Shown piece after piece: positions 7,317 to 17,322 of a stretch of 29,954 nucleotides of DNA. The stretch covers positions 1-29,954 of the forward strand of contig JALQPE010000355.1 of NCBI GenBank assembly GCA_030407315.1, given 5' to 3'. A program made the position numbers and the translations under genes. Position 1 is the first letter of the stretch; every line of letters begins with the position of its first letter. Under the pieces are notes generated by a model. It searched no databases and had not been told where the DNA came from. It was given only the letters and a program-made list of their open reading frames with translations. Source of the DNA: Asparagopsis taxiformis (taxonomy: Eukaryota > Rhodophyta > Florideophyceae > Bonnemaisoniales > Bonnemaisoniaceae).

Positions 7317-9287
7317 ATGGACCCATCCGCGCCCGAGCGATCGAACGCGCCGACCGAACCGCCGCCAGTCGCGTCGCAAACGCACGCAGTCGACGCACTG
7401 GTCGCTTCACATATCCCTGACCCTACCGCTTCTCCGTGGCCGCCGTTACCGACGCAAGCGCTCGCGAGCATCGACGACGACGCGCAAACGTCCGACGATG
7501 GCGCCGCAACGAAGCGCGAGGCCGAGTTCCGCGTTTCCGACGTGCACGCTACGCCGTCCGCAACGCTTCCGAGCTTGGTTCGACAAGTAGTGGACGACCC
7601 TACGTTCCAATGCATGCTCCAGGCTGAAGTACGAGCTGCAGTGGACCGCGCTATCAAGGGCCAATCACGTGGACTAACCGCTCAGATGAGGGCACAAGTC
7701 CACAACCTAATCGTCACTACAATGGACTCCCGCGAGGAGCAAAATATTGAACGCGCGAACGTCGCTGCGCGCGAAAACCGAACGCGAACCGCAGCGCGCG
7801 CGACCCCTACGAACTACGCACGTGACGCGGACCCCGAAGGATGGCTGGAACTGGCGCGCCAGGACTTGTCATTCGACGACCACCCGCGTTCGGATAGCGA
7901 CATTGGACCCGCACATCCCGGGCTGGTAGAGATCCAGCCGTTGAACGAGCTGTTCACGCGCGCGCTTTCGTATCGCACGTACCGCTTGCGTAATACGGAC
8001 CGCGCGTTTAACCGAACAATTGCGAGCGAATTGGCTAATACCGCGAAAATGGTGCGCCATTCGATGCAAGGAGAGAATTTCACGGGCGCTGACGGAATCG
8101 CCGTGCTATCGTTCCTGAAGTATTTCAAGAGCGCATGCGACGACACCGGCGTATCCGAAGGCGCAGCGTTGCCGATTCTCAAGTATTTCCTCGCCGACGA
8201 GGCGCGCGACACGTTCCAAACGTACGTGGGACGAACGTTCCGAGGCTCGCGCGCGGGCGTCGATTCGATTACGTGCTACGCGGAAGCTGTTCAGTGGCTC
8301 TTACTAACCTACGCGCGCGAAGGCGACGTTGCGCAAGCTTACCGTGACGTGGCGCAACAAACGCAAGACCCGAAGGAAACCGAAACGCAATTCGCTACGA
8401 GACTACGACGCCGCGCGCTGCGCTGCGGCGATGCGTTTAGCGAGCGAACGCTTGTTTCTATTTTCGTCGATGGCCTACGACCCTATGCGCAACACCTCGT
8501 ACGAGACGCGCTGTCCCGCGACCCGCGTCGATACACCTTTCGAGAGCTAGTCTCTATGGCGCAGAGCCACGGGGACACGCACCGAGCGATGACGCCAACG
8601 ACGAGCGCGCGACCGCTATTACGGCGAACGCCTGCGCTCTACGTGGAAGAGGAGGAGACACCAACGATGCAAGCGCTGACCGTGGGGCAGACCCCGCCAT
8701 CAGGCTTCTCATCGCCAAACGTCTCAACCTCCGCCGCGACGCCGCACGCTCCGCGCGAACGGAAGTTCTCGACCCCAAGCCCCATGCGAAGTCCAACCTC
8801 GCTTGGCACCCCTTCGTCGAATTATCGCACGCCACGCTCTCGCGATGCATCGCCCGCCGACCGCTCGCGACGCTTTGCGCATAACGACGACCGAGAACGC
8901 GAACGCGCGGGACCGTACACGGCGCACATACCGCGCGCAACTTACCCACCGCCTATCGTGAGACAGACGGCACCGGCCGACACGTCTCGCACAGCGGCGT
9001 TCCGCTGTCTGATATGCCGGAAGTTTGGACACCCCATGGTAAGCTGCCCGCTGCTCTCATCCGAGCAACAGGCCGCAATTCGCGAGATGCATAGTCACGC
9101 GCGCCTAACGCCCGAAGAACTGAACCTGCAGCGTAACGTTCAGGTTTTCGAAGTTTCCGCGGACGATGACGCACGCGAGCGCGAAAGCGAACACACGCGC
9201 GAAGACGACGCGCGCGACGGCGAGCAACTCACGCCCCACTCGGTTCGCTTCGCAGAAGACCCGGGAAACGCCTACGAGGAGTCGTAG
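7317..9287 (+). CDS. gag: Gag polyprotein
   Basis: A 656-aa ORF that would form the virus-like particle of the retrotransposon. The ATG at 7317 follows a GCGCCG context after the leader. Residues 1-165 are acidic or proline-rich and then polar. Residues about 235-400 have the helical, capsid-like pattern of retrotransposon gag (for example LPILKYFLADEARDTF and FVDGLRPYAQHLVRDAL). Residues about 400-560 are basic, proline/serine-rich and probably disordered. Residues 564-577 form one zinc knuckle, CLICRKFGHPMVSC (C-X2-C-X4-H-X4-C), for RNA binding. The acidic C-terminus ends at TAG 9285-9287. pol lies 44 bp downstream in a different frame. The frame is intact. A single knuckle is normal for chromoviruses. 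Confidence 0.93.
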   Translation: MDPSAPERSNAPTEPPPVASQTHAVDALVASHIPDPTASPWPPLPTQALASIDDDAQTSDDGAATKREAEFRVSDVHATPSATLPSLVRQVVDDPTFQCMLQAEVRAAVDRAIKGQSRGLTAQMRAQVHNLIVTTMDSREEQNIERANVAARENRTRTAARATPTNYARDADPEGWLELARQDLSFDDHPRSDSDIGPAHPGLVEIQPLNELFTRALSYRTYRLRNTDRAFNRTIASELANTAKMVRHSMQGENFTGADGIAVLSFLKYFKSACDDTGVSEGAALPILKYFLADEARDTFQTYVGRTFRGSRAGVDSITCYAEAVQWLLLTYAREGDVAQAYRDVAQQTQDPKETETQFATRLRRRALRCGDAFSERTLVSIFVDGLRPYAQHLVRDALSRDPRRYTFRELVSMAQSHGDTHRAMTPTTSARPLLRRTPALYVEEEETPTMQALTVGQTPPSGFSSPNVSTSAATPHAPRERKFSTPSPMRSPTSLGTPSSNYRTPRSRDASPADRSRRFAHNDDRERERAGPYTAHIPRATYPPPIVRQTAPADTSRTAAFRCLICRKFGHPMVSCPLLSSEQQAAIREMHSHARLTPEELNLQRNVQVFEVSADDDARERESEHTREDDARDGEQLTPHSVRFAEDPGNAYEES

Positions 9288-9331
9288 CGGGTGGGCCGAC
9301 TCCTCCTCACTCAACGGACACGCGACGCGCG

Positions 9332-12300
9332 ATGACGCAACCGCCGCGCGAAAGACCGCCTCCGTTACCACCCGAAACAGTGGTCCTGTTTCAGACCCCT
9401 ACCGCGAACTACAAACTCGAGATACGCGTCGGATATAATCTACGCACGGCCACCGCGGTGACCGCTGTGCTTGATACCGGCGCGGGCCCGAGCCTCATTC
9501 GCGAGAACGTATTAGGCGCTGATTGGAAGCGCCACGCTACGCCGCCAACGCTGCGCTGCGCGATTATCGACGCGAATGGACGACGCCTCGCGCCGAACGC
9601 GTCATTGCGGCTTAGCGTTCTTCTAGGTGCCCGCGCGCACCTTCAAACTTTCCTGGTGATGCCGCGCTTATCCGTCCCTTGCATTCTGGGAGCAGACTTC
9701 ATCGACCGCGTGGTTCGGATGATCTATACTGGGCCGCAGCGCGCGTTGCGAACCCGCTATGGGGACCACGTTCCGATGCTCCCACGCACGGCGACGAAAC
9801 CGCGCCACGCACCGACCCCCAAGACTACCCGACCGACAGAATTCGCGCCAATCCGCGTTGCGCGCCGCACGTCGATTCCGCCGCACGCGACGCAGGCTAT
9901 CGAAGTCACCACGGGCGCTCACGGACGCTGCATCATGATGCCCGCGACCGACCTCTACGGACAGAAGTTGTTGCGTCTAGCCAATGGTGAAACGCAGGTT
10001 AAAAGGAACGTGCCCTTCAGTGTGCATATGCACAACGCCGGCACCCGCCTACAGATATTGCCCAAAGGCATGAAGGTGGGCGCCGCGGTGCCCAACCCCG
10101 TAGGTTGCCTACAAGTTGCACAAGAGGCATCGACACCACAAGACCGACCGCCCGACGATGCAACGCCATGCAACGCGACGATCCCGCCGGACCTGCGCGA
10201 AGCCGACGGAATTGCGAACGCGACGCCGCACTGGGAAGATCTCTTACGCGCGACGCTACGCGATGAGCGAGTAGACGACGACCTACACGCGCGAATTATC
10301 GAGATGCTGCGAAAGCACGAGCGCATGTGGAATGGCACGCTCGGAGCCATCCACGCGACGGAGCACCGCATCGAACTGGTTCCGGGGGCGACCCCCGTCA
10401 ACCAACCGCCGTACCGCGCCGGACACGCGTCGCGCGAAATTATCCGTACGCAAGTGGATAAGATGCTCCGCGCTGGAGTGATCGAACCTGCTACATCGGA
10501 ATGGGCGAGCCCGGTTGTAGTCGTGCCTAAGAAGGACGGGACCTCCCGCTTCTGCATCGACTACCGCCGCTTAAACGCCGCCACCGTCAAGGACGCGTAT
10601 CCGATTCCGCGCATGGACGATTGCGTCGATTCGCTTGGTAACGCGACGGTTTTCACTACGCTAGACTGCAACTCGGGATACTGGCAAATCCCGGTAGCGC
10701 AAGCCGACCGCGATAAGACTACGTTTACGTCGCATGTTGGTACGTATCGCTTCTGCCGTATGCCCTTCGGGCTATCGAATGCGCCCGCGACGTTTCAGCG
10801 CGCGCTCGATATCTTGCTCGCGAACGTGAAATGGCAACACTGCCTAGTCTACCTGGATGACGTAATCATCTTCTCCGCAGACGTAAACGCGCACGTGCAT
10901 CACGTCGATGAGATACTGGGAATCCTCGGACGCGCTGGCGTTTCGCTTAAATTCGCGAAGACTGAGTTCTTCAAGCGCTCGGTAGACTACCTGGGACATA
11001 CTATTTCGCCGGGGAAGCTATCCGTACCGACGACGAAATGCGACGCGCTGCGCGATGCGACGTATCCGACGACGAAAACGCAGCTGCGCAGCTTCCTGGG
11101 GACGTGCAATGTATACCGCCGATTCATCGAGAAATTCGCGTTCATAGCCGCGCCGCTTACGCAGCTGCTGAAGAAGGACCAAGGAGATAACCTACCCGCG
11201 CCGACGCCAGAGCAAACGCGCGCATTCGAATCATTGCGACAAGCGATGCTATCTCCGCCTATCCTCCGTCTGCCGCGCGAAGGGCACCCGTATGTGCTCG
11301 ACACCGACGCGTCGCAAGGACAAATCGGGTGCGCGTTACTACAGTTGGACACCGACGACGACGTACTACATCCAGTCGGATACTGGTCGCGCACGCTTAA
11401 CGACGCGGAGCGTAATTACTCGACGACGGAACGCGAATGCCTCGCAGTGGTATGGGCTGTGTTACTATTACGCGCATATCTAGAAGGACGGAAGTTCACG
11501 GTTCGCACGGACCATAATTCGCTGCGCTGGATTCTAAATATGACCTCCGCGGAAGGACGACTCGCGCGTTGGCGATTGCGACTCGCCGAGTTCGAGTTCG
11601 ACGTCGAATATAAAAAGGGTAAACGCCATGTTATCGCCGACGCGCTCTCGCGAATGGCCACGCGAAGCGGCGACGAGACGGAAATACCGGACGAGATACC
11701 CTGCTTCGACGCCGCGAATATCGTTGAACCGCACGCGGACGCTTACGTCCGAGCCGACGCCGCGCTACTATGCGACTACGCCGAATATTATCCTAGCCTG
11801 GATTGTCTGCTGACATCTCGAGCATGTATCGAACCACCCGTATCCGCTGACGAGTGGATACGCGAGCAGGCTACGGACGAGTTCTGCCAAAACGCGAAAC
11901 GCGACGTCGAAACCGAGCCGCAGTCGCGCTTTCACCTGTCCCCCGATGGGATACTTATGAGGACCGCGCCGCTCGACGGCGCCACGCAGATAGTCGTGCC
12001 CGAAGCGATTAAGGGGCGCATTTTGCGAGCTAACCATTACGCGGTAACCGCAGGACATCCGGGCGCGCGACGCATGTATGACGCAATTCGACGCGCGTAC
12101 TACTGGCCGATGATGAGCGTAGACGTCTACACTACCGTGAGACAGTGCGATGCGTGCGCACGTAACCGCGTTACGCAATATCGCCATACGAACGCCCTGA
12201 AGCTATTCCCCGCGACGCGCCCGCTCGAAGACGTCGCTATCGATATCCTTGGTCCGCTGCCCGAGACTCCGCGCCAACGCCGCTTCGTACTCGTAATCGC

Positions 12301-13561
12301 AGACCGCTATAGCAAACTCTGCCGACTCATCGCGCTCGGACGCGTATCCGCACTCGCCGTTGCGAAGGCATTTTGCCGAGACTGGGTTTTCGTCTATGGA
12401 CCGCCGCGCACGCTACTTTCGGACAATGGACCGCAATTCCGCTCGAAGCTGTTCCAGGAGACTTGCGCGCTGATGGGTACGCGGAACATATTCACAACGA
12501 CGTACCACCCGCAATCGAACGGACAAGTCGAGCGCATGAATCGCACTATCGTCGCGACGCTGCGCCATTATGTGGATGAAGAGCGCAGAGATTGGGACGA
12601 GCATTTGGACGCGCTAGCATACGCTTACAACCGCGCGATACACCGCTCGACGAATACGTCGCCGTTCGAACTCACGCTCACGCGCTATCCCGTATCGCTG
12701 GGAACGCAGCAAGTGGACACGATTCGCAGCACGCCATTCCTTCGCATGGAATTTCTCGCACGATTATCGGACGCGTACGCACGCTCGGCGAACGCGTTGA
12801 AGAAAGCGCAAGCGAGATACAAGCGCGACTTTGACCGCGGCGTGCGCACGGTGAATAAGGATATCAAGGTTGGCGATCAAGTGTACCTGGACACTCGCGC
12901 GGGAGCGACGACACGAACGCAACGCAGCGACACAGCGCACACGTCGAAGTTAGACTATCCTGTGTCGGGCCCTTTCCCGGTTATAGGCTGCCGCGGACAC
13001 ACGTACGAAATCATAATCGACGGTGTCCCCGAACTCGTCAGCTCCGACCGCGTTCGCATAGCACCGCGTTACGCGACGCATGCGCCAACGACGTGGGACG
13101 ACGTAGAAGAAGACATTAACACGGAGAACGCGAACGACGCAGAGCGACGGGATGGACGCGAAATTAATGAGGCGCGCAAGGTCGACCCGGAAGCCGGGTA
13201 CGGGACGCGCGAGTTCATGATTGACAGGTTGACAGCCGAGGGCATCGACGATACCGGCACGCCCGTATTCCGAGTGCGCTGGAAAGGCTACTCTCCGCGC
13301 GATGATACGTGGGAGTCCGAAGCGTCCCTGCCCGCGCCTATCGTCGCCCGTTTTCGCCGTGATCAAGGGCGGCCCGCCTCTAAAACCGCTGCGCGCGCTA
13401 CTGCCGACGGCCCTGCGACGCTGCGTAACCGCCGAAGTCGCCCAATGAAGCGCTCAGCCCCGAGGGAGGCGCCCGATGGCGCGCCGCGAAAAACGACACC
13501 TACCCGCATCAGCGCGCGTATTGCAAGCCGACAAGCGACGCCCCGGGCGCAACGCAATTAA
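9332..13561 (+). CDS. pol: Pol polyprotein: protease-RT-RNase H-integrase-chromodomain
   Basis: A 1,409-aa intact ORF that supplies every enzyme for reverse transcription and integration. The aspartic protease motif LDTGAGPS lies at residues 47-54 (catalytic D48), with ILGADF at 118-123. RT follows, with LDCNSGYW at about 444-451, RMPFGLSNAPATFQ at about 476-489 and YLDD at 507-510. RNase H has LDTDAS at about 656-661, E700/E702, TDHNSL at about 726-731 and IADALSR at about 768-774. The integrase zinc finger uses H902, H909, C939 and C942, and the catalytic triad D971, D1031 (LSDNGPQF) and E1067 (NGQVERMNR). A GPF segment is at about 1213-1215. The chromodomain at about 1293-1345 has FRVRWKGYSPRDDTWE. 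The ATG at 9332 is the first in frame, but the frame stays open upstream across the gag stop to at least 9,220, so a -1 (or +2) frameshift fusion from gag is also possible. Confidence 0.96.
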   Translation: MTQPPRERPPPLPPETVVLFQTPTANYKLEIRVGYNLRTATAVTAVLDTGAGPSLIRENVLGADWKRHATPPTLRCAIIDANGRRLAPNASLRLSVLLGARAHLQTFLVMPRLSVPCILGADFIDRVVRMIYTGPQRALRTRYGDHVPMLPRTATKPRHAPTPKTTRPTEFAPIRVARRTSIPPHATQAIEVTTGAHGRCIMMPATDLYGQKLLRLANGETQVKRNVPFSVHMHNAGTRLQILPKGMKVGAAVPNPVGCLQVAQEASTPQDRPPDDATPCNATIPPDLREADGIANATPHWEDLLRATLRDERVDDDLHARIIEMLRKHERMWNGTLGAIHATEHRIELVPGATPVNQPPYRAGHASREIIRTQVDKMLRAGVIEPATSEWASPVVVVPKKDGTSRFCIDYRRLNAATVKDAYPIPRMDDCVDSLGNATVFTTLDCNSGYWQIPVAQADRDKTTFTSHVGTYRFCRMPFGLSNAPATFQRALDILLANVKWQHCLVYLDDVIIFSADVNAHVHHVDEILGILGRAGVSLKFAKTEFFKRSVDYLGHTISPGKLSVPTTKCDALRDATYPTTKTQLRSFLGTCNVYRRFIEKFAFIAAPLTQLLKKDQGDNLPAPTPEQTRAFESLRQAMLSPPILRLPREGHPYVLDTDASQGQIGCALLQLDTDDDVLHPVGYWSRTLNDAERNYSTTERECLAVVWAVLLLRAYLEGRKFTVRTDHNSLRWILNMTSAEGRLARWRLRLAEFEFDVEYKKGKRHVIADALSRMATRSGDETEIPDEIPCFDAANIVEPHADAYVRADAALLCDYAEYYPSLDCLLTSRACIEPPVSADEWIREQATDEFCQNAKRDVETEPQSRFHLSPDGILMRTAPLDGATQIVVPEAIKGRILRANHYAVTAGHPGARRMYDAIRRAYYWPMMSVDVYTTVRQCDACARNRVTQYRHTNALKLFPATRPLEDVAIDILGPLPETPRQRRFVLVIADRYSKLCRLIALGRVSALAVAKAFCRDWVFVYGPPRTLLSDNGPQFRSKLFQETCALMGTRNIFTTTYHPQSNGQVERMNRTIVATLRHYVDEERRDWDEHLDALAYAYNRAIHRSTNTSPFELTLTRYPVSLGTQQVDTIRSTPFLRMEFLARLSDAYARSANALKKAQARYKRDFDRGVRTVNKDIKVGDQVYLDTRAGATTRTQRSDTAHTSKLDYPVSGPFPVIGCRGHTYEIIIDGVPELVSSDRVRIAPRYATHAPTTWDDVEEDINTENANDAERRDGREINEARKVDPEAGYGTREFMIDRLTAEGIDDTGTPVFRVRWKGYSPRDDTWESEASLPAPIVARFRRDQGRPASKTAARATADGPATLRNRRSRPMKRSAPREAPDGAPRKTTPTRISARIASRQATPRAQRN

Positions 13562-13968
13562 TGCACGAAGCGTTGCGGGCGGTGGGGTTGCCATCCACGT
13601 GCGTTTACGTCGACGAAGAAGCTGCGCGAGCGCCAGATGACCACCTGGCAGCGGTAAGCATCCAACGCAAACACAGCTACCCGCCTTGCATCACGCCAAA
13701 CTACTATCAGCAGCAGGGACCGGGAGGAGATACGACTCATTACCGCCAAGCGTCGCAGCGCCACGCAACCGCTTCGTCGCACAACACGCAAACGCTTCCT
13801 CGAACGCCTTGTAACCGTTTCGGCGGACGCCACGCAATCGCCGTTCGCGCCAACGCTCCGTCGTTCGCCACTCCCCGCGCACTCGACATTCTATCGCTGA
13901 ATGACCTGGAACTACTGCCGCGCGCAATGAAGCGACGCCGCTCGCGAGCCGCGTACGTGTGCGCCTGA
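13561..13968 (+). CDS. Small ORF overlapping the pol stop (135 aa)
   Basis: The pol stop TAA (13559-13561) shares its last A with this ATG, giving a TAATG overlap of the kind used for termination-reinitiation. The 135-aa product is rich in R, A, H, P and Q, has no signal peptide or membrane segment, and shows no motif I recognise. It ends in a basic tract (MKRRRSRAAYVCA). Composition matches the CpG-rich element, so openness alone is weak evidence. An accessory protein of the retrotransposon is possible, as is a chance frame. Confidence 0.35.
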   Translation: MHEALRAVGLPSTCVYVDEEAARAPDDHLAAVSIQRKHSYPPCITPNYYQQQGPGGDTTHYRQASQRHATASSHNTQTLPRTPCNRFGGRHAIAVRANAPSFATPRALDILSLNDLELLPRAMKRRRSRAAYVCA

Positions 13969-15721
13969 CAGGTTGGACACGATTCGACGTTTGCCCGCCG
14001 CGCTACTACCCGCGCCGACTACCCGCGCAAAGACGCGCCGCCCCGGACTAAACTACCTGAATCTCGACGCTTGGCAACACACGAAGGGGCCCTCACAGAC
14101 GCTGGTCGGTCCGGCATCGACACGCGTCGCGCGGGACGCCACCACCGCGAAAATATTGAGCCCCCTCGCTGACGCTCGAGACGTTGCCTGTTAAGAAGTG
14201 CGATGAGCGCGAGAAGCCCATGACGGACGTTGCGTTAATCTCGTTAAACAGGCGCCACGCAATATCCGCCGCTTGCATTCCGGTCGCCTTTCGTTCGCCA
14301 CGCGACTATCCACCGTATACGCCGCAAAACGCCTTCGCCCCGTCGTCCGCAACGCGACGCCTGCACGAACGAGCGTCTCGCACACCGAAGGCTGAGGACC
14401 ACCTCGCAGCCAAACTGTCGTGCACCCGCCACTGGAGTCACAGGGGCGCACCATGCCGCCAACGCACTTTTCGTGCGAAAACAAGGGGGTTGGTCATCGA
14501 TCAGGCGCCAGGTATGCAGGGGTGGCCCAGCGGATTGGAAATGAGGCCGTCCCAAAACTTGCATCGGGCTGGGACGGACGCGTTGCGAGGCCGCCGGCTC
14601 GACCCCCTCGTCGTGACAAGGCGTCTGCCGCTGGCGCCGTCTGATTGGCCGACCGCGTACGTGCGGACGACGGATCGCGCACGCCAGCGAATGACGTCAT
14701 CGCGTTGGCCACCTCGCGCGAGCGCAGCGCTGGAATCCGCCGCCGGCCGCCAAAAATCGTGCGGAAATTGAGCGCGAATGCAGCGAAATAACCGGGCCAA
14801 AAAAATCGAGCCAAAAAAATCGCCCAGAAATTGAGTTCGATTTTGGCAAGAAAATCGGGCCATTTGATCAAGCTAAGAATATCGGCTCAGAAATTCCACC
14901 TGGAATTTTTGGCGCGAAATTTTTGATCAATCCGTTCCTGGCCAGCCGTGCGTGTCGTCGCTAGCGCGTTCTGATTGGTGCGCTTCCTGCCCGCACGTAT
15001 CTCGCGATCGCCGACGCGTTCGGCGAATGAGAAGCGCGCAAACCCAAACCGCCACCCACGTGCGTGCTTGCAGGGAACTGGCGCTGGTATGCACCCGGAA
15101 TAGTACCATGCCGTTCCTCCCCCACCCCGGAGCGACACGAACGGCGAGCGAAGGCGGACACGCGACTATGGAACGCGAAAAGCAAAACGAATCCCGAGAG
15201 CGCAAACGACGAAATGCGCGCCGACGCAACGAATAGCGAACGCACGACGAGAAAGCGAACGACGACGAACGCGCGAAGCGCGCCCGAACGAATGAGCTCC
15301 CGCCGACGCGAGTAGAGAATTCACGACGGCGGTGCCCCCCAGTACGCTTACGTAACCTCCCGTTTTGGTTCCTGCCCCTCCCATCCCTACCGAGTCAAGA
15401 AACGCCCTTGCCGCAAGATATAGGGCACGACCCGAAGAGCCACACTATGCATAAACTGGTTGCGTAGTTTGCGAGACTCCCGGACGCCGACGCGATCACC
15501 GGGCAAGTAAAGCTTCAAGTAGCGACGCGCGACACCCAACTGCGTCAACAAGAAGACCACGCGCAGGCGAACCAATGCAGCCGCTAACGCGAACGCGTAC
15601 GCGCTGGTTATGCCGCGTATCGCACTGACGAGAGGATGAAGCTAAAACTTGGGATTAACTCAGGCAAGTGGAGATGTTTAATCTATGCGGCGCGACGATC
15701 TACCGCGCGGCCGAGCGGCAA
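13969..15721 (+). other. Retrotransposon post-pol spacer, no supported gene
   Basis: Several frames of 60-195 codons exist on both strands, but many have no ATG start and none carries a recognisable motif. Notable non-coding features are a tRNA-like A-box (14523-14538) with a perfect 8-bp stem at 14547-14554/14570-14577, and A-rich repeats such as GGGCCAAAAAAATCGAGCC (about 14,798-14,830). Two copies of TCTGATTGG lie near 14,640 and 14,969. The region is unusually long for a chromovirus. It may hold the 3' end and downstream region of the antisense gene that begins near 17,121. Confidence 0.4.
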
Positions 15722-17121
15722 CTACGAAGTATCCGTGTGCGAGTCATCACCACGGCGTTTACAACGAGTGGACGAGCTGCCCACCGCCTCGCGCGCGCGA
15801 GCGCGGCTTGAAGCCGTATCTGCTTCGTGACGGCGTCGACGCTCGGGATTCACTACGCGGATGACGCGCCCTTGTTGCACGCCAATGCGCAGGAGAGGGA
15901 TACTAGCGCGCGACGACGCTGCTCCTGCAGCGCGAGCGCGATTCATCGGACGTGCGCCACCGCGACCCGCCCCGACTCTTCCTGCTGCCACTGATGCCGT
16001 TCCCCGCGCCGCCTATTCACGCAAACCGCTCACCGATTGAGTTCCGCCGGTAGACGCAACCCCCTCCGCTGAAGCTGTGAGCGACTTCTGCACATGCCCG
16101 ATGATACTGTTCAGCGGTGCGCTGAGTCGATGCGTACGCTCGATTGTGTCTTGAAGCTGACGGACGGTCTCTTGCTCGCGCGTTTGATATTTGCGACGCA
16201 CTACTGCGACGCACTCTTCGCTGCGCTTGCGTTCGCTCGCTAGGGTGGATTCAACGTCGCCCAGCGCGCTCTGCTCTCTCTTGGGCTAAGTCCGCCGCCT
16301 CGCAACGCACGTGAAGAGCAGTGATCATGGCGCGATTTCCGTCAACGACCCGCTGATGCGCCGCGGCGCGTACTTGCAGCGCGCGGATATCGTTTTGCAT
16401 CTGTTCGATACGCTTCGCGTCTTCGTCCGCCTTGCACACAAGCTTCGCTTCGCGGTTAGCCGCTTCTTTCACCGTCTTCTCCGCTTCTCGCAAAACCTTG
16501 AACGCCTCGTCGCACGTTCTGGCCGCTTAGTCAAGGCGCCCCATAGCTTGGTCGCGAGCTTCCGCAACCGCTGTCACGCGCGCCAACACTTCGTCGCGAG
16601 TCTGCTCAGCAGACGATACACGCACTAGCGCTTCATCAAGAGCTTTTTCGACCGACGCCACTCGCGCCAGTGCCTCGTCTCGGCTCCTTTCGGCTGTGGA
16701 GAGCTGGTACCGCATTGCGCCAACGTCCGTTCCGGCTGCAGCGCCGCCCGTTCCGTCGCTAAGCTCCGCCGTACCCCCCGTATCACTGGTCATCGCAGCA
16801 CCCTCGCCCGCGTCATTAGATACCGCTGCCGGAACGCACGGCAGACGCAGAAGTTGGAGTGGTGGTGGCGTCTACCGTAGCTACGACCTCAGACGAAGTA
16901 CTGCCGCCTTTTCCAGGACCGCTCGACGACGCGAGCGCGGACGCGCTTAAGGAAGATGCTTGCGCCATGGACTTGTAATAAGGACTCTCCGGGCCTGAAA
17001 GAGAAAGGAAATGGGACGCCCGGGCAGCGTGGGGTGACACGTTCGTCGGCGTCGCAGGTTCGTCGCGAGGCGCGGCGCCGGCACGAAGCCAGCCAGGAAG
17101 AGCGTTATTTTCGTGCGACAT
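15722..17121 (-). pseudogene. Antisense coiled-coil ORF inside the retrotransposon (broken)
   Basis: Read on the minus strand, collinear frames give one protein of about 465 residues. It begins at ATG 17121 (MSHENNALPGWLRAGAAPRD), with a Ser/Ala/Thr/Gly-rich N-terminal region to about 16,816. A frame change follows, then strong heptads at 16,720-16,527 (ARVASVEKALDEALVRVSSA). An in-frame TAA at about 16,527-16,529 precedes more coiled coil (EAEKTVKEAANREAKLVCKA, then AKRIEQMQNDIRALQVRAAA). A second frame change occurs near 16,255-16,280, then KYQTREQETVRQLQDTIERT. An in-frame TAG at 16,013-16,015 is followed by a basic tail to 15,722. Two stops and two frame changes mark it as a pseudogene here. 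Antisense ORFs between pol and the 3' LTR are known from some plant Ty3/gypsy elements. Its promoter would lie in or near the 3' LTR; the frame even stays open back to 17,391, inside the LTR. Confidence 0.6.
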
Positions 17122-17311
17122 TCCAAAATGCAAGTGCGTGCGTCGACGAAGAAGGAACACGGGCGGCGAGGAAACGAGCGCGCGAGACGGAATGAAAAGA
17201 AGAAGAGTAACAAAGAGAGAAGGAATCACAAGAAGAATGGAGAGAGGAATGGAAGGTAAGAGATGAATATGTACGCGGAGAGGTAACGCGCGAGGACGCG
17301 CTGTGGAGTTA

Positions 17312-17322
17312 GTCGGGGGGAG
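17312..17322 (+). other. Polypurine tract
   Basis: GTCGGGGGGAG immediately precedes TGTGATGC, the start of the 3' LTR. A G/A-rich run ending at the LTR boundary is the standard primer for plus-strand synthesis in LTR elements. Confidence 0.75.

Noticed and set aside
14184..14771. 195-codon open frame on the plus strand in the post-pol region
   Set aside because: It starts at TTG, not ATG, has no recognisable motif, and lies in CpG-rich sequence where stop codons are rare on all frames.
14906..14919. TTTTTGGCGCGAAA, an E2F-like site
   Set aside because: A single short match in GC-rich DNA near A/T runs is expected by chance, and no promoter context was found.
15387..15575. 62-codon minus-strand frame
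   Set aside because: It is not collinear with the antisense coiled-coil segments, is Arg/Leu/Val-rich by composition and carries no motif.
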